A stretch of DNA of 42,844 nt from an uncultured Bacilli bacterium (GCA_947581715.1 CANPVK010000003.1:1-42844); one strand, 5' to 3'; shown: positions 6,858 to 17,148, counted from the stretch's first letter. The notes: a model not told the origin generated them from the letters alone. Translations and numbers: made by a program.

Positions 6858-9245
6858 TTAGATAATTTCTAAATCATCTATTAATTCACGATTTTCTAAT
6901 ACATTTTTATTATCTTTAATTTCATCCACAAAGATTGAGGTTTTTGTATTGGGAGCCAAAATATATACCTTGTTTTTTGTTCTGGTGATTGCTACATAAA
7001 ATAACCTTCTTTCTTCTGCAAATTCTATATCATCTTCCGATTCATCATTTAGAATAGAAAGTATTTCTTGTTCCTTTTTTTTACTAGGGAAGCCATATGT
7101 GTCATCTATGGCATTTAATAAAATCACCTGATCAAATCCTAATCCTTTTGCAGAATGCACTGTTAAAAACTTAATTTTCATGTCCTTATGATTTTGATAA
7201 ATAATTTCTTGTTCTGATTCGATTCCTTCTTTAAAACAGCTATTTTCCAAAATTTTTTCTTTGTCCTTATGATATCTTCCTAGGAGTAAAACATCATGTT
7301 TTGGATTATTTAAATATATTTGATCTAAAATACGAATTAATAATTCTCCAACAGCTGATTTTTGATTTCTATCATAGTAAATAATTTCGATTGGATTTGG
7401 TAAATGTTTGATTGATTTTAACTTTTTTTCAAACTGATTTGTATTTTTTAAAACAAATTCTCCGGCTATATCAATTAATTCTTGACTATTTCGGTAAGTA
7501 TTGGTAATTTTTATAATCTCTCCATATCCCATTAATTCACAAAATTTTGTAAACAATTGAATATCAGCGCCGCTAAAACCAAAAACGGCTTGCCAATCAT
7601 CCCCCACCCCAATAATTTTGGCATTAAAAATTTGGGAAATTTTTTGTAATAAATGAAATCTTTGAAAAGAAATATCTTGATATTCATCAACAATAATATA
7701 TCGATAATTTAATTTTTCTTCTGTCAAAGGATGCGAATCCATGTATCGATAGGCATAATTTACCATATCTTCAAAATCTACTAAATATTCTTTATGAATT
7801 TTTCTGTTATAATAATGATAAATTTCTCGAATAATGGTAAGTTGTTCTATTACTTCAGGTTTATTATCTATTTTATTTTTTAATGTAAAAAAATCTTCAT
7901 CTGTATAGTTTTTACTTTTAAATTTACTAATAAATGATAAAACTAAATCCGTAAATTTAAAGATTTGTGATTCTTTTTTTGTTTCCATAATTTTTAAGAA
8001 GATTTCTTTTTCATTTTTTTTGTCTGAAAAAATCTCTCTTTTTTCTAGTTCTTTCTTTAAAAAATCAAGATAGTCAGTTCTAGTATAATCATTGCTTGGA
8101 TATAACTCAATTAAATCTGTTCCATATTTTTGATGCAATAATTTCTTCTTTTGAATTAAATAACGATATTCTAATATTTCTTCTTTGGAATAATGACCTT
8201 TTTCTTCATATTTTATCAAACCATAAAATTCAATATAAATTTTCTTTCCTTGTGGTAAATAAATTGTAAAGTCTGGGTTATAGCTAATATAATGTTCACT
8301 TTCTTTATATCGCTGTTCATAGGAATAACAAATTCCATTTCGAAATAGGTAGTTAGCAATCAGCACTTCTGGTTTCGATTTTAAATATTCATTTTGAATA
8401 GAGCGCTTTCCTTCTAGACGTTTTTGAATTTCAGAATCATTCCATTCTTTTAAATGATTTTTTTCTTGTTCATAAGTTTGCATCGTATAGTGATTCCAGT
8501 AATCTTCAAAATTTGAATATTCTAAACAGCTTGGATCTAAAAATATATCTTTGCTAAAGGCGGACATTATTTTTTTTAATTTCTGTTTATTTGGAAAAAT
8601 AATTTCTTGAATATATTGATTAATAATTTTTCTTTGTTCGCCCAATTCTATTGCACTGACTTTTATCCCTAAGCGATCATTTAAAATAGCTAATCCTAAT
8701 TGATGAAAAGTTTTAACAGCTACATCCAGTTTAAATTCTTGATTCATTCGTTCATTTAATTCATCTACTGCTTTTTTTGTAAAAGATAATACAACGATTT
8801 CTTTTGGATCAATATGGCACTTTTCAATTAAATATTTTACTTTTGCTGTCATTGTAGTGGTTTTTCCACTACCTGCACCAGCTATTACTAAGGAATAATC
8901 TTCATCCATTAAAATGGCCTTACGCTGTTCATCATCTAATTGAATACTAGAGTCTATTTCATCGAATAAGTGGTCAAAATATTCCCGATATTCGATTAAT
9001 TTATGTTCTAAGAATTTTTGATTATGAGTTAGAATAATTTGTTCCAGTTCATTGGATACTTTTATAATGGTTCTTTTCCGAAAATCAGAGTCATCTAGGT
9101 CTAAAGCATGTAAAAATAAATAACTATATTGGTCTATTAATTTTTGATAATCTTTTTTACTTAAATAGGCATCTTTTTGCAAGAGCTCTTTCATATCAAC
9201 TACATAGTTTTGATATAGTTCATCTAAATATCCCACGTACAACAC
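6858..9245 (-). CDS. UvrD/Rep-type SF1 helicase (helicase IV-like) with embedded PD-(D/E)XK-like nuclease domain
   Basis: Walker A AGAGSGKTT, VLSFTKKAVDEL, YIIVDEYQDIS, VGDDWQAVFGFSGAD, TVHSAKGLGFD, RRLFYVAITRTK; insert EVLIANYLFRNGICYSYEQRY...YNPDFTIYLPQGKKIYIEFYG. Confidence 0.85.
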   Translation of the reverse strand: MLYVGYLDELYQNYVVDMKELLQKDAYLSKKDYQKLIDQYSYLFLHALDLDDSDFRKRTIIKVSNELEQIILTHNQKFLEHKLIEYREYFDHLFDEIDSSIQLDDEQRKAILMDEDYSLVIAGAGSGKTTTMTAKVKYLIEKCHIDPKEIVVLSFTKKAVDELNERMNQEFKLDVAVKTFHQLGLAILNDRLGIKVSAIELGEQRKIINQYIQEIIFPNKQKLKKIMSAFSKDIFLDPSCLEYSNFEDYWNHYTMQTYEQEKNHLKEWNDSEIQKRLEGKRSIQNEYLKSKPEVLIANYLFRNGICYSYEQRYKESEHYISYNPDFTIYLPQGKKIYIEFYGLIKYEEKGHYSKEEILEYRYLIQKKKLLHQKYGTDLIELYPSNDYTRTDYLDFLKKELEKREIFSDKKNEKEIFLKIMETKKESQIFKFTDLVLSFISKFKSKNYTDEDFFTLKNKIDNKPEVIEQLTIIREIYHYYNRKIHKEYLVDFEDMVNYAYRYMDSHPLTEEKLNYRYIIVDEYQDISFQRFHLLQKISQIFNAKIIGVGDDWQAVFGFSGADIQLFTKFCELMGYGEIIKITNTYRNSQELIDIAGEFVLKNTNQFEKKLKSIKHLPNPIEIIYYDRNQKSAVGELLIRILDQIYLNNPKHDVLLLGRYHKDKEKILENSCFKEGIESEQEIIYQNHKDMKIKFLTVHSAKGLGFDQVILLNAIDDTYGFPSKKKEQEILSILNDESEDDIEFAEERRLFYVAITRTKNKVYILAPNTKTSIFVDEIKDNKNVLENRELIDDLEII

Positions 9246-9356
9246 CTACTTTTATTCTTCTATCTAACTATATCATAAAAAAGTAAAAAAGTGAAATAGT
9301 ATTTCGCAATTTTAAATTATGTTATCCTAGCAATGATTCCAATTTTATAAATAAAA

Positions 9357-9393
9357 CAAAAAAAGAATTTGCTTCTTTATCTACAAATTCTTT
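9357..9393 (-). terminator. Intrinsic terminator
   Basis: Minus strand AAAGAATTTG...CAAATTCTTTTTTT. Confidence 0.7.
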
Positions 9394-10162
9394 ATACTTT
9401 TCTTGACTGAATCTCTGCAATTTTATCCAATACTTCTTTGGCATTTTCGTTATTGATTTCTGTATATCCTAATTCTTTTAAAGCTTGTACTTTTGCAGTA
9501 TTTAATTCTTGAGTTCTACTTAAAATTTCTTCTTTTTTATGTTCTATTTCTTGTACAAAACGTTTATGGGTTTCTGCAATTTTATTTTTAGAAGCACCAC
9601 CATTATTATAAAGTGTCATAGCTGAAAACATAATACTTTCAAAAATAAATTGTTTTTCTTCATGAAATACATACTCTTTATGATCTACAAATCCCATCGA
9701 TTTAGCTACATAAGCAAGCAAATATTTCAATTCTTTTGCCGTTTCCATAGATTGTAAAAAATAATATAAATAACGATAACTATGATATACATCCTTTGTT
9801 TTATCATCCACCAATTTTTCTTTTAAAAGTTGAATTAAATCTCCTAAAAGTTCTTGTTCTTTTTTATTTAGACCTTTTAATTCAGAGGGATCAGGAAGCT
9901 TTTCATTCTCATCCTTTACGCTTTCCTTCAAACGATTTTCTACTTGAATAATGTATTCACCATCTATCTTTATATTTTTTAAATCATTAATTTCATTGAT
10001 ACCTAATAAGCAAAGAACTTTCATTGACTTTTCCTTTGGCCAATTTTCTAAATTTTCCTCCGCTAAATAATTATAAAGCATTTGCCTAGAAACACCTAAA
10101 TATTTTGCTAAACGAACTTTGGAAATACCAAGCTCTGAAAGAATATCTTTTAACATATTCAT
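9392..10162 (-). CDS. HTH (XRE-like) DNA-binding protein with helical C-terminal region
   Basis: N-terminal ILSELGISKVRLAKYLGVSRQMLYNYLAEE helix-turn-helix; remainder unassigned. Confidence 0.6.
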   Translation of the reverse strand: MNMLKDILSELGISKVRLAKYLGVSRQMLYNYLAEENLENWPKEKSMKVLCLLGINEINDLKNIKIDGEYIIQVENRLKESVKDENEKLPDPSELKGLNKKEQELLGDLIQLLKEKLVDDKTKDVYHSYRYLYYFLQSMETAKELKYLLAYVAKSMGFVDHKEYVFHEEKQFIFESIMFSAMTLYNNGGASKNKIAETHKRFVQEIEHKKEEILSRTQELNTAKVQALKELGYTEINNENAKEVLDKIAEIQSRKV

Positions 10163-10231
10163 GTCTATGACCTCCTAATATAATTCTATCACATAATACT
10201 AAAAATTCAAGTAATAAAGTTGACATTTATT

Positions 10232-11338
10232 TTACAAAACATACCAAATTTTTTTTCCATCTTTACACACTGTTTTAATAATTCCGCCACCAATGCATTT
10301 TTCTTGATCATAAAAGACACAAGCTTGTCCAGGAGTAACAGATTTAACAGCATCATATTTTACTAAAATTTCCCCATTTTCTAAATATTCTAAGGTAACA
10401 GGATAATCTTTCGCACGATAACGAAATTTAGCAGTACACTTTGTTGGTCTTTCTTCTGTATTAAAATTAACAGTATCAATGATACAACTATCCGATATTA
10501 AGTAAGGATTATCTTCTCCTAAAGCTACATACAAGATATTTTTTTCTAAGTTTTTTCCCACAACAAACATTCGATCTAATGTACCACCAATATCTAATCC
10601 CCTTCTCTGCCCTATGGTATAGTACATTAATCCAATATGTTTTCCTAAAACCTCATTTGTTTCGATATTAATAATATCTCCTGGTTGATTTGGTAAATAA
10701 TTTTTTAAAAAATTTTTAAAATTTCTTTCACCAATAAAACAAATACCGGTAGAATCTTTTTTCTTTGCTGTAATTAATTGGTAATCTTCTGCTATTTTTC
10801 TTACTTCCTGTTTTTCTAAATCTCCAATGGGAAATAGAACATTTTTCAATTGCTCTTTTGTAAGTTGAGATAAAAAATAAGTTTGATCTTTATTAGAATC
10901 TTTTGCACGTAAAAGTTGACCATTTTTAATTTTAGCATAATGACCTGTAGCAACATAATCTGCTCCCAATCTTTTTGCTTCACGAATAAAATAATCAAAT
11001 TTAATATATTTATTACACATAATATCAGGATTAGGAGTTCTACCTTTTTTTAATTCCTCCAAAAAGTATTCAAAAACATAATCCCAATATTCTTTCACAA
11101 AATCAACCCGATACAAAGGAATCCCAATTTTTTCACATACATCTTTTGCATCATTATAATCTTGTTCCTGGGGACAAATAGAAGCATCTAAATTTGGATT
11201 TCCTAAGAAGTCACCATTGATAGATGTATCCCAATTTCTCATAAATAGACCAATAACTTCATAACCTTGTTTTTTTAACAAAATAGCTGCAACACTACTG
11301 TCTACCCCACCAGACATACCAATTACTACCTTTTTCAT
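10232..11338 (-). CDS. mnmA: tRNA-specific 2-thiouridylase MnmA
   Basis: VVIGMSGGVDSSVAAILLKKQGYEVIGLFMRNWD, CNKYIKFD, GHYAKI, DQTYFLSQL, STGICFIGER. Confidence 0.95.
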   Translation of the reverse strand: MKKVVIGMSGGVDSSVAAILLKKQGYEVIGLFMRNWDTSINGDFLGNPNLDASICPQEQDYNDAKDVCEKIGIPLYRVDFVKEYWDYVFEYFLEELKKGRTPNPDIMCNKYIKFDYFIREAKRLGADYVATGHYAKIKNGQLLRAKDSNKDQTYFLSQLTKEQLKNVLFPIGDLEKQEVRKIAEDYQLITAKKKDSTGICFIGERNFKNFLKNYLPNQPGDIINIETNEVLGKHIGLMYYTIGQRRGLDIGGTLDRMFVVGKNLEKNILYVALGEDNPYLISDSCIIDTVNFNTEERPTKCTAKFRYRAKDYPVTLEYLENGEILVKYDAVKSVTPGQACVFYDQEKCIGGGIIKTVCKDGKKIWYVL

Positions 11339-11379
11339 GATATCACCACTACATCTATTATAGATACTTTCCTAATTCT

Positions 11380-12006
11380 TTACAAGAAAAAATCTAGAAA
11401 AAATGGAACAACAAAAATTTCAAATAAGGAACAAATGGTAATTCCAACAATTCCAATGATAAATATATGGCAATATCTTTTGAAATAATGAGTTAAAGTG
11501 ATATTTTGTTTAAAAAATAATACTTGTAGTAATCGGATAGAAAAATTAATAGCATAAAAAGAAGTTAATAAAAAGAGAATCAATAACAAAAAATGGTGAG
11601 GAAAAAGATAAAGAAAAGAAAGAATAATACCCTTCCAACCATAAAGAGAAATGATAGAAGAAAAAGTAAATCCAAAGATAAATCCTTTTAAAAATAAAGC
11701 CAAAATAATAATCGGAATTCCAACTATAGAAATTCCTAAAATCCAAAGAATAAATAAAAAGAAAAAATTAGAACCAATGCTATTCCAAAAAGAGGTAAAG
11801 TAATTTATTTTCTTTTCTGAAATACTTTGAAAAAATAAAGATAATTGTTCTTTTACTAGCAACTTGTCCTCTTTTGAAATAAAAAATAAAAATAAAGCTC
11901 CACTAATCACTCCACATAAAACAATAATGCATAAAAATAAATATTTTTTCTTCTGATTCATAATTTTACTTTTCATTTGCTTTGTTATTTGCTTCATTAT
12001 TTTCAC
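11380..12006 (-). CDS. spoIIM: SpoIIM-like integral membrane protein
   Basis: 208 aa multi-TM with SpoIIM-like layout (cytoplasmic basic N-terminus, SGALFLF, FTSFWNSIGSNFFFLFILWILGISIVGIPIIILALFLKGFIFGF); ORF opens at a GTG, ATG at 11997 likely. Confidence 0.65.
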   Translation of the reverse strand: MKIMKQITKQMKSKIMNQKKKYLFLCIIVLCGVISGALFLFFISKEDKLLVKEQLSLFFQSISEKKINYFTSFWNSIGSNFFFLFILWILGISIVGIPIIILALFLKGFIFGFTFSSIISLYGWKGIILSFLYLFPHHFLLLILFLLTSFYAINFSIRLLQVLFFKQNITLTHYFKRYCHIFIIGIVGITICSLFEIFVVPFFLDFFL

Positions 12007-12013
12007 CTAATCC

Positions 12014-12042
12014 ATCTTATGGAAAAGAAGAAAAAAATATGA
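12014..12042 (-). promoter_or_regulatory. SigE-like promoter upstream of spoIIM-like gene
   Basis: Minus strand TCATATT-N14-CATAAGAT; compare recalled SigE consensus KMATATT-N14-CATACANT. Confidence 0.4.
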
Positions 12043-12113
12043 ATAATATTTTACTTTTTTGAAAAGTTACATTATAATAATAGACAGAATGTAGGAAAGG
12101 AAAGGAAAGGATT

Positions 12114-12206
12114 ATGAATAAAAAACTTCTAAAAATAATGTCTGTCTTTTTGGCATTAATTATGTTAGGTTCCTTCATTGCAGGAATTGTCATTTTATTT
12201 ATTTAA
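12114..12206 (+). CDS. Putative 30-aa single-pass membrane peptide
   Basis: MNKKLLKIMSVFLALIMLGSFIAGIVILFI*; preceded by AGGAAAGGAAAGGAAAGG (12093-12110) and TATAAT-like element, followed by a terminator. Confidence 0.5.
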   Translation: MNKKLLKIMSVFLALIMLGSFIAGIVILFI

Positions 12207-12255
12207 GAACCATCTTTTATCAATGTAAAACACATTTAAGGTTATCATAAAAGCA

Positions 12256-12287
12256 AAAAATCAGAAACATATTTGTTTCTGATTTTT
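12256..12287. terminator. Intrinsic terminator
   Basis: AAAAATCAGAAAC ATATTT GTTTCTGATTTTT. Confidence 0.85.
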
Positions 12288-12341
12288 ATCATATTAAAAC
12301 CTAGTTTTATTATAAAATTGATAATGAAATATGGTAAAGAT

Positions 12342-12791
12342 TTAATCCCTGCAAGATAATTCTACTTTTACATCAAAATCAGCTACTTGATAAGACTCTT
12401 TCGGATAAAAAATAACTTTGCTATTATCTGAATTACACTGATGATCATCAAAAATCTTTTTCCCTTCTTCTGACATTGGTAATACTGTAATCAAATCAGA
12501 AATACTAAATGTAATTCCAATATCTTGAAAATTAGCTAATTGAAGAACACTTTCTTCAGATAAACCAACATAATATTTCGTCTCATAAAAATCTTTTGCA
12601 AAAGCAATAATTTCATTTTCTAAATTATCTCTTTGCTCCATTTGCTTTTGATCTTCTGTACGAGATAAGAAAATGGTTAATAATAAAATAATAATGAAAA
12701 TCACTATTCCCCCTATTAATAAAAATAGATTATGATTTTTAACCGATTTTTTTTCTGCCATATTTTTCTTTTTTGTTTTTCTTTTTTCCAT
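12342..12791 (-). CDS. Hypothetical membrane-anchored protein
   Basis: Basic N-terminus plus one TM helix (NLFLLIGGIVIFIIILLLTIFL), 149 aa. Confidence 0.65.
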   Translation of the reverse strand: MEKRKTKKKNMAEKKSVKNHNLFLLIGGIVIFIIILLLTIFLSRTEDQKQMEQRDNLENEIIAFAKDFYETKYYVGLSEESVLQLANFQDIGITFSISDLITVLPMSEEGKKIFDDHQCNSDNSKVIFYPKESYQVADFDVKVELSCRD

Positions 12792-12805
12792 ATTATTTTT
12801 CCTCC

Positions 12806-13225
12806 CTATTCATTAAGAAAAAATGGAATTAAACTGGTTGTTGATTTTTTCTCCGTGTCAACTTTTATAATCTTATATAATCCTAAATGACACTCTGTTA
12901 CTGTTTTTAATTCAGTCTCCGTTTTTTTGGTACTCATACACCAAATTGGTTTTTCATCATTTCGAATTTTTTGCATATTAATTACCCCAATAGCAGCCTC
13001 TACGATGATAAAAAGAAATAATAGAATCGTTAAAAGATTAAAAATGGTTTTTATAATCCCTCTTTTTTTCTGGATAGGTTTCTTCTTTTCTACTGGTATT
13101 GACTCCATCATTTGATTATCAGATATTGATTGGGAATTTTCTACTGGTTCTACTATTGGTGCTACCGTAGGATTCTGATTGGTTTCCATATTTGTTATAT
13201 TTTCTTGATTTTGATTCTCATTCAT
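12806..13225 (-). CDS. Hypothetical membrane protein
   Basis: Low-complexity N/Q-rich N-terminus, single TM (TIFNLLTILLFLFIIVEAAIGVI), 139 aa. Confidence 0.6.
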   Translation of the reverse strand: MNENQNQENITNMETNQNPTVAPIVEPVENSQSISDNQMMESIPVEKKKPIQKKRGIIKTIFNLLTILLFLFIIVEAAIGVINMQKIRNDEKPIWCMSTKKTETELKTVTECHLGLYKIIKVDTEKKSTTSLIPFFLNE

Positions 13226-13287
13226 ATTATTCTTACTCCTTTATTCTACCAATAATCGTATCATATCTTTTTTAAAAAGTAAAGAAA

Positions 13288-13908
13288 TTAGCTTTGAATT
13301 TCTTGAATTACTGAGTATATTAATTCAGAAGAAGTTTCAATAAAAGTGATAATTTGCTCTAAATTAAAAGTATAGGCTTTATTCACCTTGGTATTTTCAA
13401 TGATAACGCCAGTATAATCAATTAATAAAGATAATTTGGAAATTGGAATTTCTTCCATTTCGATATCCGGCAGAACAGCTTGTTCATAAAACAAAGATAA
13501 ATCTAGTTGATAATAATCTATTAATTGGATATTTAAATTGGTATAATCATTATAAATTAACTTTTTATAAGTATCCGGATCTCTTTTTACAGAAGTACCA
13601 TCTAATAATCGTATCGAATCTTTTTCTATGATTTCAGAGATAAAATATTTATCCCATAAAAAATCTGTATAAAGATGAATAAAATATCCCATAAGAAAAG
13701 GATGATTGAATTGAGATTGGTATTTCTTTAAAAAACGTTCTACATCTACTTTGTTTCCTTCTGTTAAAAAATGACTTTTTTCTTTGGTTTGTCCTACATG
13801 TTTACTGATATCTGGAGCAATCGATCCTAAAAGTAACATATTTTCTGGTAATTTTAATTTTTCATTTATTTTTTTCGCAATACACATATGAATTACAGAA
13901 CTTGCCAT
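13288..13908 (-). CDS. Zinc-dependent phospholipase C-like protein
   Basis: MASSVIHMCIAKKINEKL...LLGSIAPDI...KSHF...FLMGYFIHLYTDFLWDKY pattern. Confidence 0.65.
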   Translation of the reverse strand: MASSVIHMCIAKKINEKLKLPENMLLLGSIAPDISKHVGQTKEKSHFLTEGNKVDVERFLKKYQSQFNHPFLMGYFIHLYTDFLWDKYFISEIIEKDSIRLLDGTSVKRDPDTYKKLIYNDYTNLNIQLIDYYQLDLSLFYEQAVLPDIEMEEIPISKLSLLIDYTGVIIENTKVNKAYTFNLEQIITFIETSSELIYSVIQEIQS

Positions 13909-13968
13909 TTTCTATCACCTACTTTTCTATTATAACCAATATTATTTTTTTTAGGAAGATAAAATAGT

Positions 13969-13992
13969 AAAAAGAGGCCAAAATGGTCTCTT
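13969..13992 (-). terminator. Intrinsic terminator of spoIVB
   Basis: AAGAGGCCA AAA TGGTCTCTT stem, U-rich tail on minus transcript. Confidence 0.65.
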
Positions 13993-14977
13993 AGTTTTCT
14001 CCTTCTTTTAACATTGTGGTAATAAAGATTCCATATCCTTTTCCGGGATCATTCACTACAACGTGCGTAACTGCTCCAATAACTTTATCGTTTTGGATGA
14101 TGGGACTTCCACTCATTCCAGCTACTACTCCACCTGTTTTTTCTAATAATTCTTGGTCAGTGATTTGGAATAAAATATTTTTGGTAGGATTCGTTTTATC
14201 GATATGAATAATTTCGATATCATAATTTTGAATGGTATGGTCGTTAATGACTGTCCTAATTTGAGCACTTCCTAGTTTTACATTGTCTGGTTCCTCAACC
14301 TCAATCACGTTACTATTTGGAAGTTCTTCTTGGTAGGTCCCAAAAATTCCACTTTCTTGGTTTTCTTGAATTGTTCCATATACTTCTTCACTATAGAATT
14401 TTGCTTCTTTAGAACCTGGTGTTCCGTTTTCACTACGTTCAATTCCTGTTACCTCTGATTTAAAAATGGTTCCATCTTTGATTTCTACTTTTTCAGAAGT
14501 GGTTTTTTCACTAATTTCATGCCCTAAAGCACCAAAAATTTTGGTATTGGGATCGATATAAGTTAAAGTACCAATTCCGTTAATTTGATCTTTTACATAT
14601 AATCCTGTTTTATAGATTCCATTTTTATCTTTTTTGAGAGCTAAAGTAGTGGTCATTTCTTTGTCATTTCGTAGAAAAGTAATGGTAATCGGACCGAATT
14701 CTTTCCCTTGATCAATAACTGAAATCATTTCATCAATTGAAGAAATTGCTTGGTTATTTACTTTCGTTATTTTATCTCCTACTTTTAAACCTGCATCTTC
14801 TCCGATGTATTCCTCTTCTACCTTATAAAAACCAACCACCATGACATATTTGGAGTGAATTTGAATCCCAATATTTTCTCCACCTAGTATAATTTGATTG
14901 GAATATGCAAATACTATAGATGGAAAAAAACTCAAAAAAAAGAAGGAAAAATATAGTAGTTTCTTTTTAAAATTCAT
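13991..14977 (-). CDS. spoIVB: SpoIVB peptidase (S55), PDZ-containing
   Basis: Signal peptide, PDZ (EDAGLKVGDKITKVNNQAISSIDEM), ALGHEISEKT and GMSGSPIIQNDKVIGAVTHVVVNDPGKGYGIFI. Confidence 0.9.
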   Translation of the reverse strand: MNFKKKLLYFSFFFLSFFPSIVFAYSNQIILGGENIGIQIHSKYVMVVGFYKVEEEYIGEDAGLKVGDKITKVNNQAISSIDEMISVIDQGKEFGPITITFLRNDKEMTTTLALKKDKNGIYKTGLYVKDQINGIGTLTYIDPNTKIFGALGHEISEKTTSEKVEIKDGTIFKSEVTGIERSENGTPGSKEAKFYSEEVYGTIQENQESGIFGTYQEELPNSNVIEVEEPDNVKLGSAQIRTVINDHTIQNYDIEIIHIDKTNPTKNILFQITDQELLEKTGGVVAGMSGSPIIQNDKVIGAVTHVVVNDPGKGYGIFITTMLKEGEN

Positions 14978-15011
14978 GATTTCATCTCCTTTTAAAAATC
15001 GACTACATTAG

Positions 15012-15042
15012 TATTATGGGAAAAAATAATTTTTCTATATCA
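15012..15042 (-). promoter_or_regulatory. SigF/SigG-like promoter upstream of spoIVB
   Basis: Minus strand TGATAT-N18-CATAATA. Confidence 0.4.
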
Positions 15043-15071
15043 TGTAAAATATTCCAATCAAAAATAGAAGA

Positions 15072-15302
15072 TTACTCTTCTATTTGAAAATTTTCTAGTT
15101 TTCCATCTTTATTTAGAATTTGGTTCACTTGTTCTTCGGCATTTTTTAATTTTTCATCACAAATTTTTGCCAATGTAACAGCTTCTGTAAAACTGGATAT
15201 CGCATCATCTAAAGGGATATCTCCTGTTTCCAATTTTTTCACAATCGTTTCTAATTTTTCTAAATTTTCTTCAAATGATAATTCTTTGGTTTCTTTTGCC
15301 AT
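15072..15302 (-). CDS. xseB: Exodeoxyribonuclease VII small subunit
   Basis: SFEENLEKLETIVKKLETGDIPLDDAISSFTEAVTLAKICDEKL. Confidence 0.95.
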   Translation of the reverse strand: MAKETKELSFEENLEKLETIVKKLETGDIPLDDAISSFTEAVTLAKICDEKLKNAEEQVNQILNKDGKLENFQIEE

Positions 15303-15305
15303 GTT

Positions 15306-16667
15306 CTATTCCTCCTTTTTCTCTATGATTTGTTGGACTTTTGCTTTTATTTCACCATCTCTCAAAGTTACTGTAATCAAATCATTTTTTTGTAAAATTT
15401 TTATATTAGTGATTACTTTATTTTCTTTTTTCGTAATACTATATCCTCTTTTTATAGTCAGTAATGGATTTAGTATTTCTAATTTATTTAAATTCGTTAG
15501 ATAGATATTTTTTCTTTTTTCCAAATAGTTTTCTATATCTTTCTCCATATTTTTTGTCATTTCTTGAAAAATTGTTCTTTCGCTCGTTAAAAAAAGTTTA
15601 ATATGATTTTCTAAAAGTAATCTTTTTTCTTCTAAGATTCTTCGTTCTTTTTCTAAAATAGAAGTCATGAAGAGCGATAATTTTTCATATAAAGTATCAA
15701 ATTTTTGTTCTTTAACCTGATAGATGGAAAGTGGATTTTTTAAGATATAACTATTTTGTAGTGTTGCGAGTCTTTCTTTTCTTTTTTCTATTTCTACTGT
15801 TATTGCTTTGGTAAAACGTAAATTTACTTGTTTTAAATACTGATAAAAATCTGTTTGATTGGGAACTGCCATTTCTGCTGCTCCGGTTGGAGTTGGTGCT
15901 CTTAAATCCGCAACATAATCGCTAATGGTAAAGTCAATTTCATGCCCTACTGCAGAAATCACTGGAATTTTACAGTGATAGATAGCTCGTGCAACATTTT
16001 CATCATTAAAACACCATAAATCCTCGATACTTCCTCCTCCACGACCTACAATTAAGACATCGATATCATATTCTTGTGCTTTTTCGATCTGTGCTACAAC
16101 TTCTGGAGCTGCGCTAGCTCCTTGCACTAAACTGGGAAATAAAATGGTTTTAGTAATAGGCCATCTTCTTTTAATCGTTGATAGAATATCTTTAATCGCT
16201 GCTCCGGTTGGAGCGGTTACAATGCCAATCGTTTTTGGAAATTTCGGAATCTTTTTCTTTTTGGCGGGATCAAATAATCCTTCTTGTGCTAATTTCTTTT
16301 TTAATTTTTCATACTCGATATAAAGGTTCCCTACTCCATCTTGAATCATTTCTTCTACATAAATTTGATAACCACCTGTTGCTTCATAAACGCTAATTCT
16401 ACCAGTTACTAAAACTTTCATTCCATCTTCTGGTAGAAAAGAAAGTTTACTTGCTTGACTTACAAACATCACGGCATTAATTCTAGAAGTTTCATCTTTC
16501 AACGTAAAGTAAAGATGACCTCTTGTATGTTTTTTAAAATTCGAAATTTCTCCTTTTAGAAAAATATGAATTAAATTTTCATCTTGATCAAATTTAAATT
16601 TTAAATATCGATTTAATTGACTAACCGAAATATATTTATCTTCCATAAAAAACCTATTCATTTTCAT
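15306..16667 (-). CDS. xseA: Exodeoxyribonuclease VII large subunit
   Basis: [92 protein letters not shown]. Confidence 0.95.
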   Translation of the reverse strand: MKMNRFFMEDKYISVSQLNRYLKFKFDQDENLIHIFLKGEISNFKKHTRGHLYFTLKDETSRINAVMFVSQASKLSFLPEDGMKVLVTGRISVYEATGGYQIYVEEMIQDGVGNLYIEYEKLKKKLAQEGLFDPAKKKKIPKFPKTIGIVTAPTGAAIKDILSTIKRRWPITKTILFPSLVQGASAAPEVVAQIEKAQEYDIDVLIVGRGGGSIEDLWCFNDENVARAIYHCKIPVISAVGHEIDFTISDYVADLRAPTPTGAAEMAVPNQTDFYQYLKQVNLRFTKAITVEIEKRKERLATLQNSYILKNPLSIYQVKEQKFDTLYEKLSLFMTSILEKERRILEEKRLLLENHIKLFLTSERTIFQEMTKNMEKDIENYLEKRKNIYLTNLNKLEILNPLLTIKRGYSITKKENKVITNIKILQKNDLITVTLRDGEIKAKVQQIIEKKEE

Positions 16668-17052
16668 GATAAATGCTATCTAAAACAGCATTAATCATTT
16701 TTGTTACTTTTTCATCACTATATTTTTTAGATAATTCAATTGCTTCATTAATCGCAACTACTGGTGGCGTTTCTGTGTATAAAAGTTCATAAATTCCCAA
16801 AGATACAATCGCTTGATCTACTTTGTTTAAACGTTCCATAGGCCAACTTTCTAAATAAGTATTAGCTTTTGCATAAATTTCTTTTTGATGATCGAGAATT
16901 TCTTGAATAGCAGTCGTGACAAATTCATTTTCTACCTCTAATTGTTCTTTAATTAAAGCTGGAATACTAAAATCTACTTCCGATTCTTTTAAAATAAAAA
17001 CTTGGTATAAGACTTTCATAATCACTTCTCTTAAATAACTGCGATTTTTCAT
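16654..17052 (-). CDS. nusB: Transcription antitermination factor NusB
   Basis: [17 protein letters not shown] ... [54 protein letters not shown]. Confidence 0.9.
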   Translation of the reverse strand: MKNRSYLREVIMKVLYQVFILKESEVDFSIPALIKEQLEVENEFVTTAIQEILDHQKEIYAKANTYLESWPMERLNKVDQAIVSLGIYELLYTETPPVVAINEAIELSKKYSDEKVTKMINAVLDSIYHENE

Positions 17053-17119
17053 ATTACATCACCTATTAGTTAGTGTAACATAAAGAGAATAAAAAGTCAC
17101 AAGTTTTAAAAAAAATAAT

Positions 17120-17148
17120 AAAAAAAGACATCATTTTTAGATATCTTT
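17120..17148 (-). terminator. Intrinsic terminator
   Basis: Minus strand AAAGATATC..GATGTCTTTTTTT. Confidence 0.65.

Noticed and set aside
15286-15504. 72-aa + ORF, and similar short + ORFs at 12927, 13443, 14016, 16208, 20181, 31113, 32129, 36878, 37648, 40825
   Set aside because: All lie antisense within confident minus-strand CDSs and lack family motifs.
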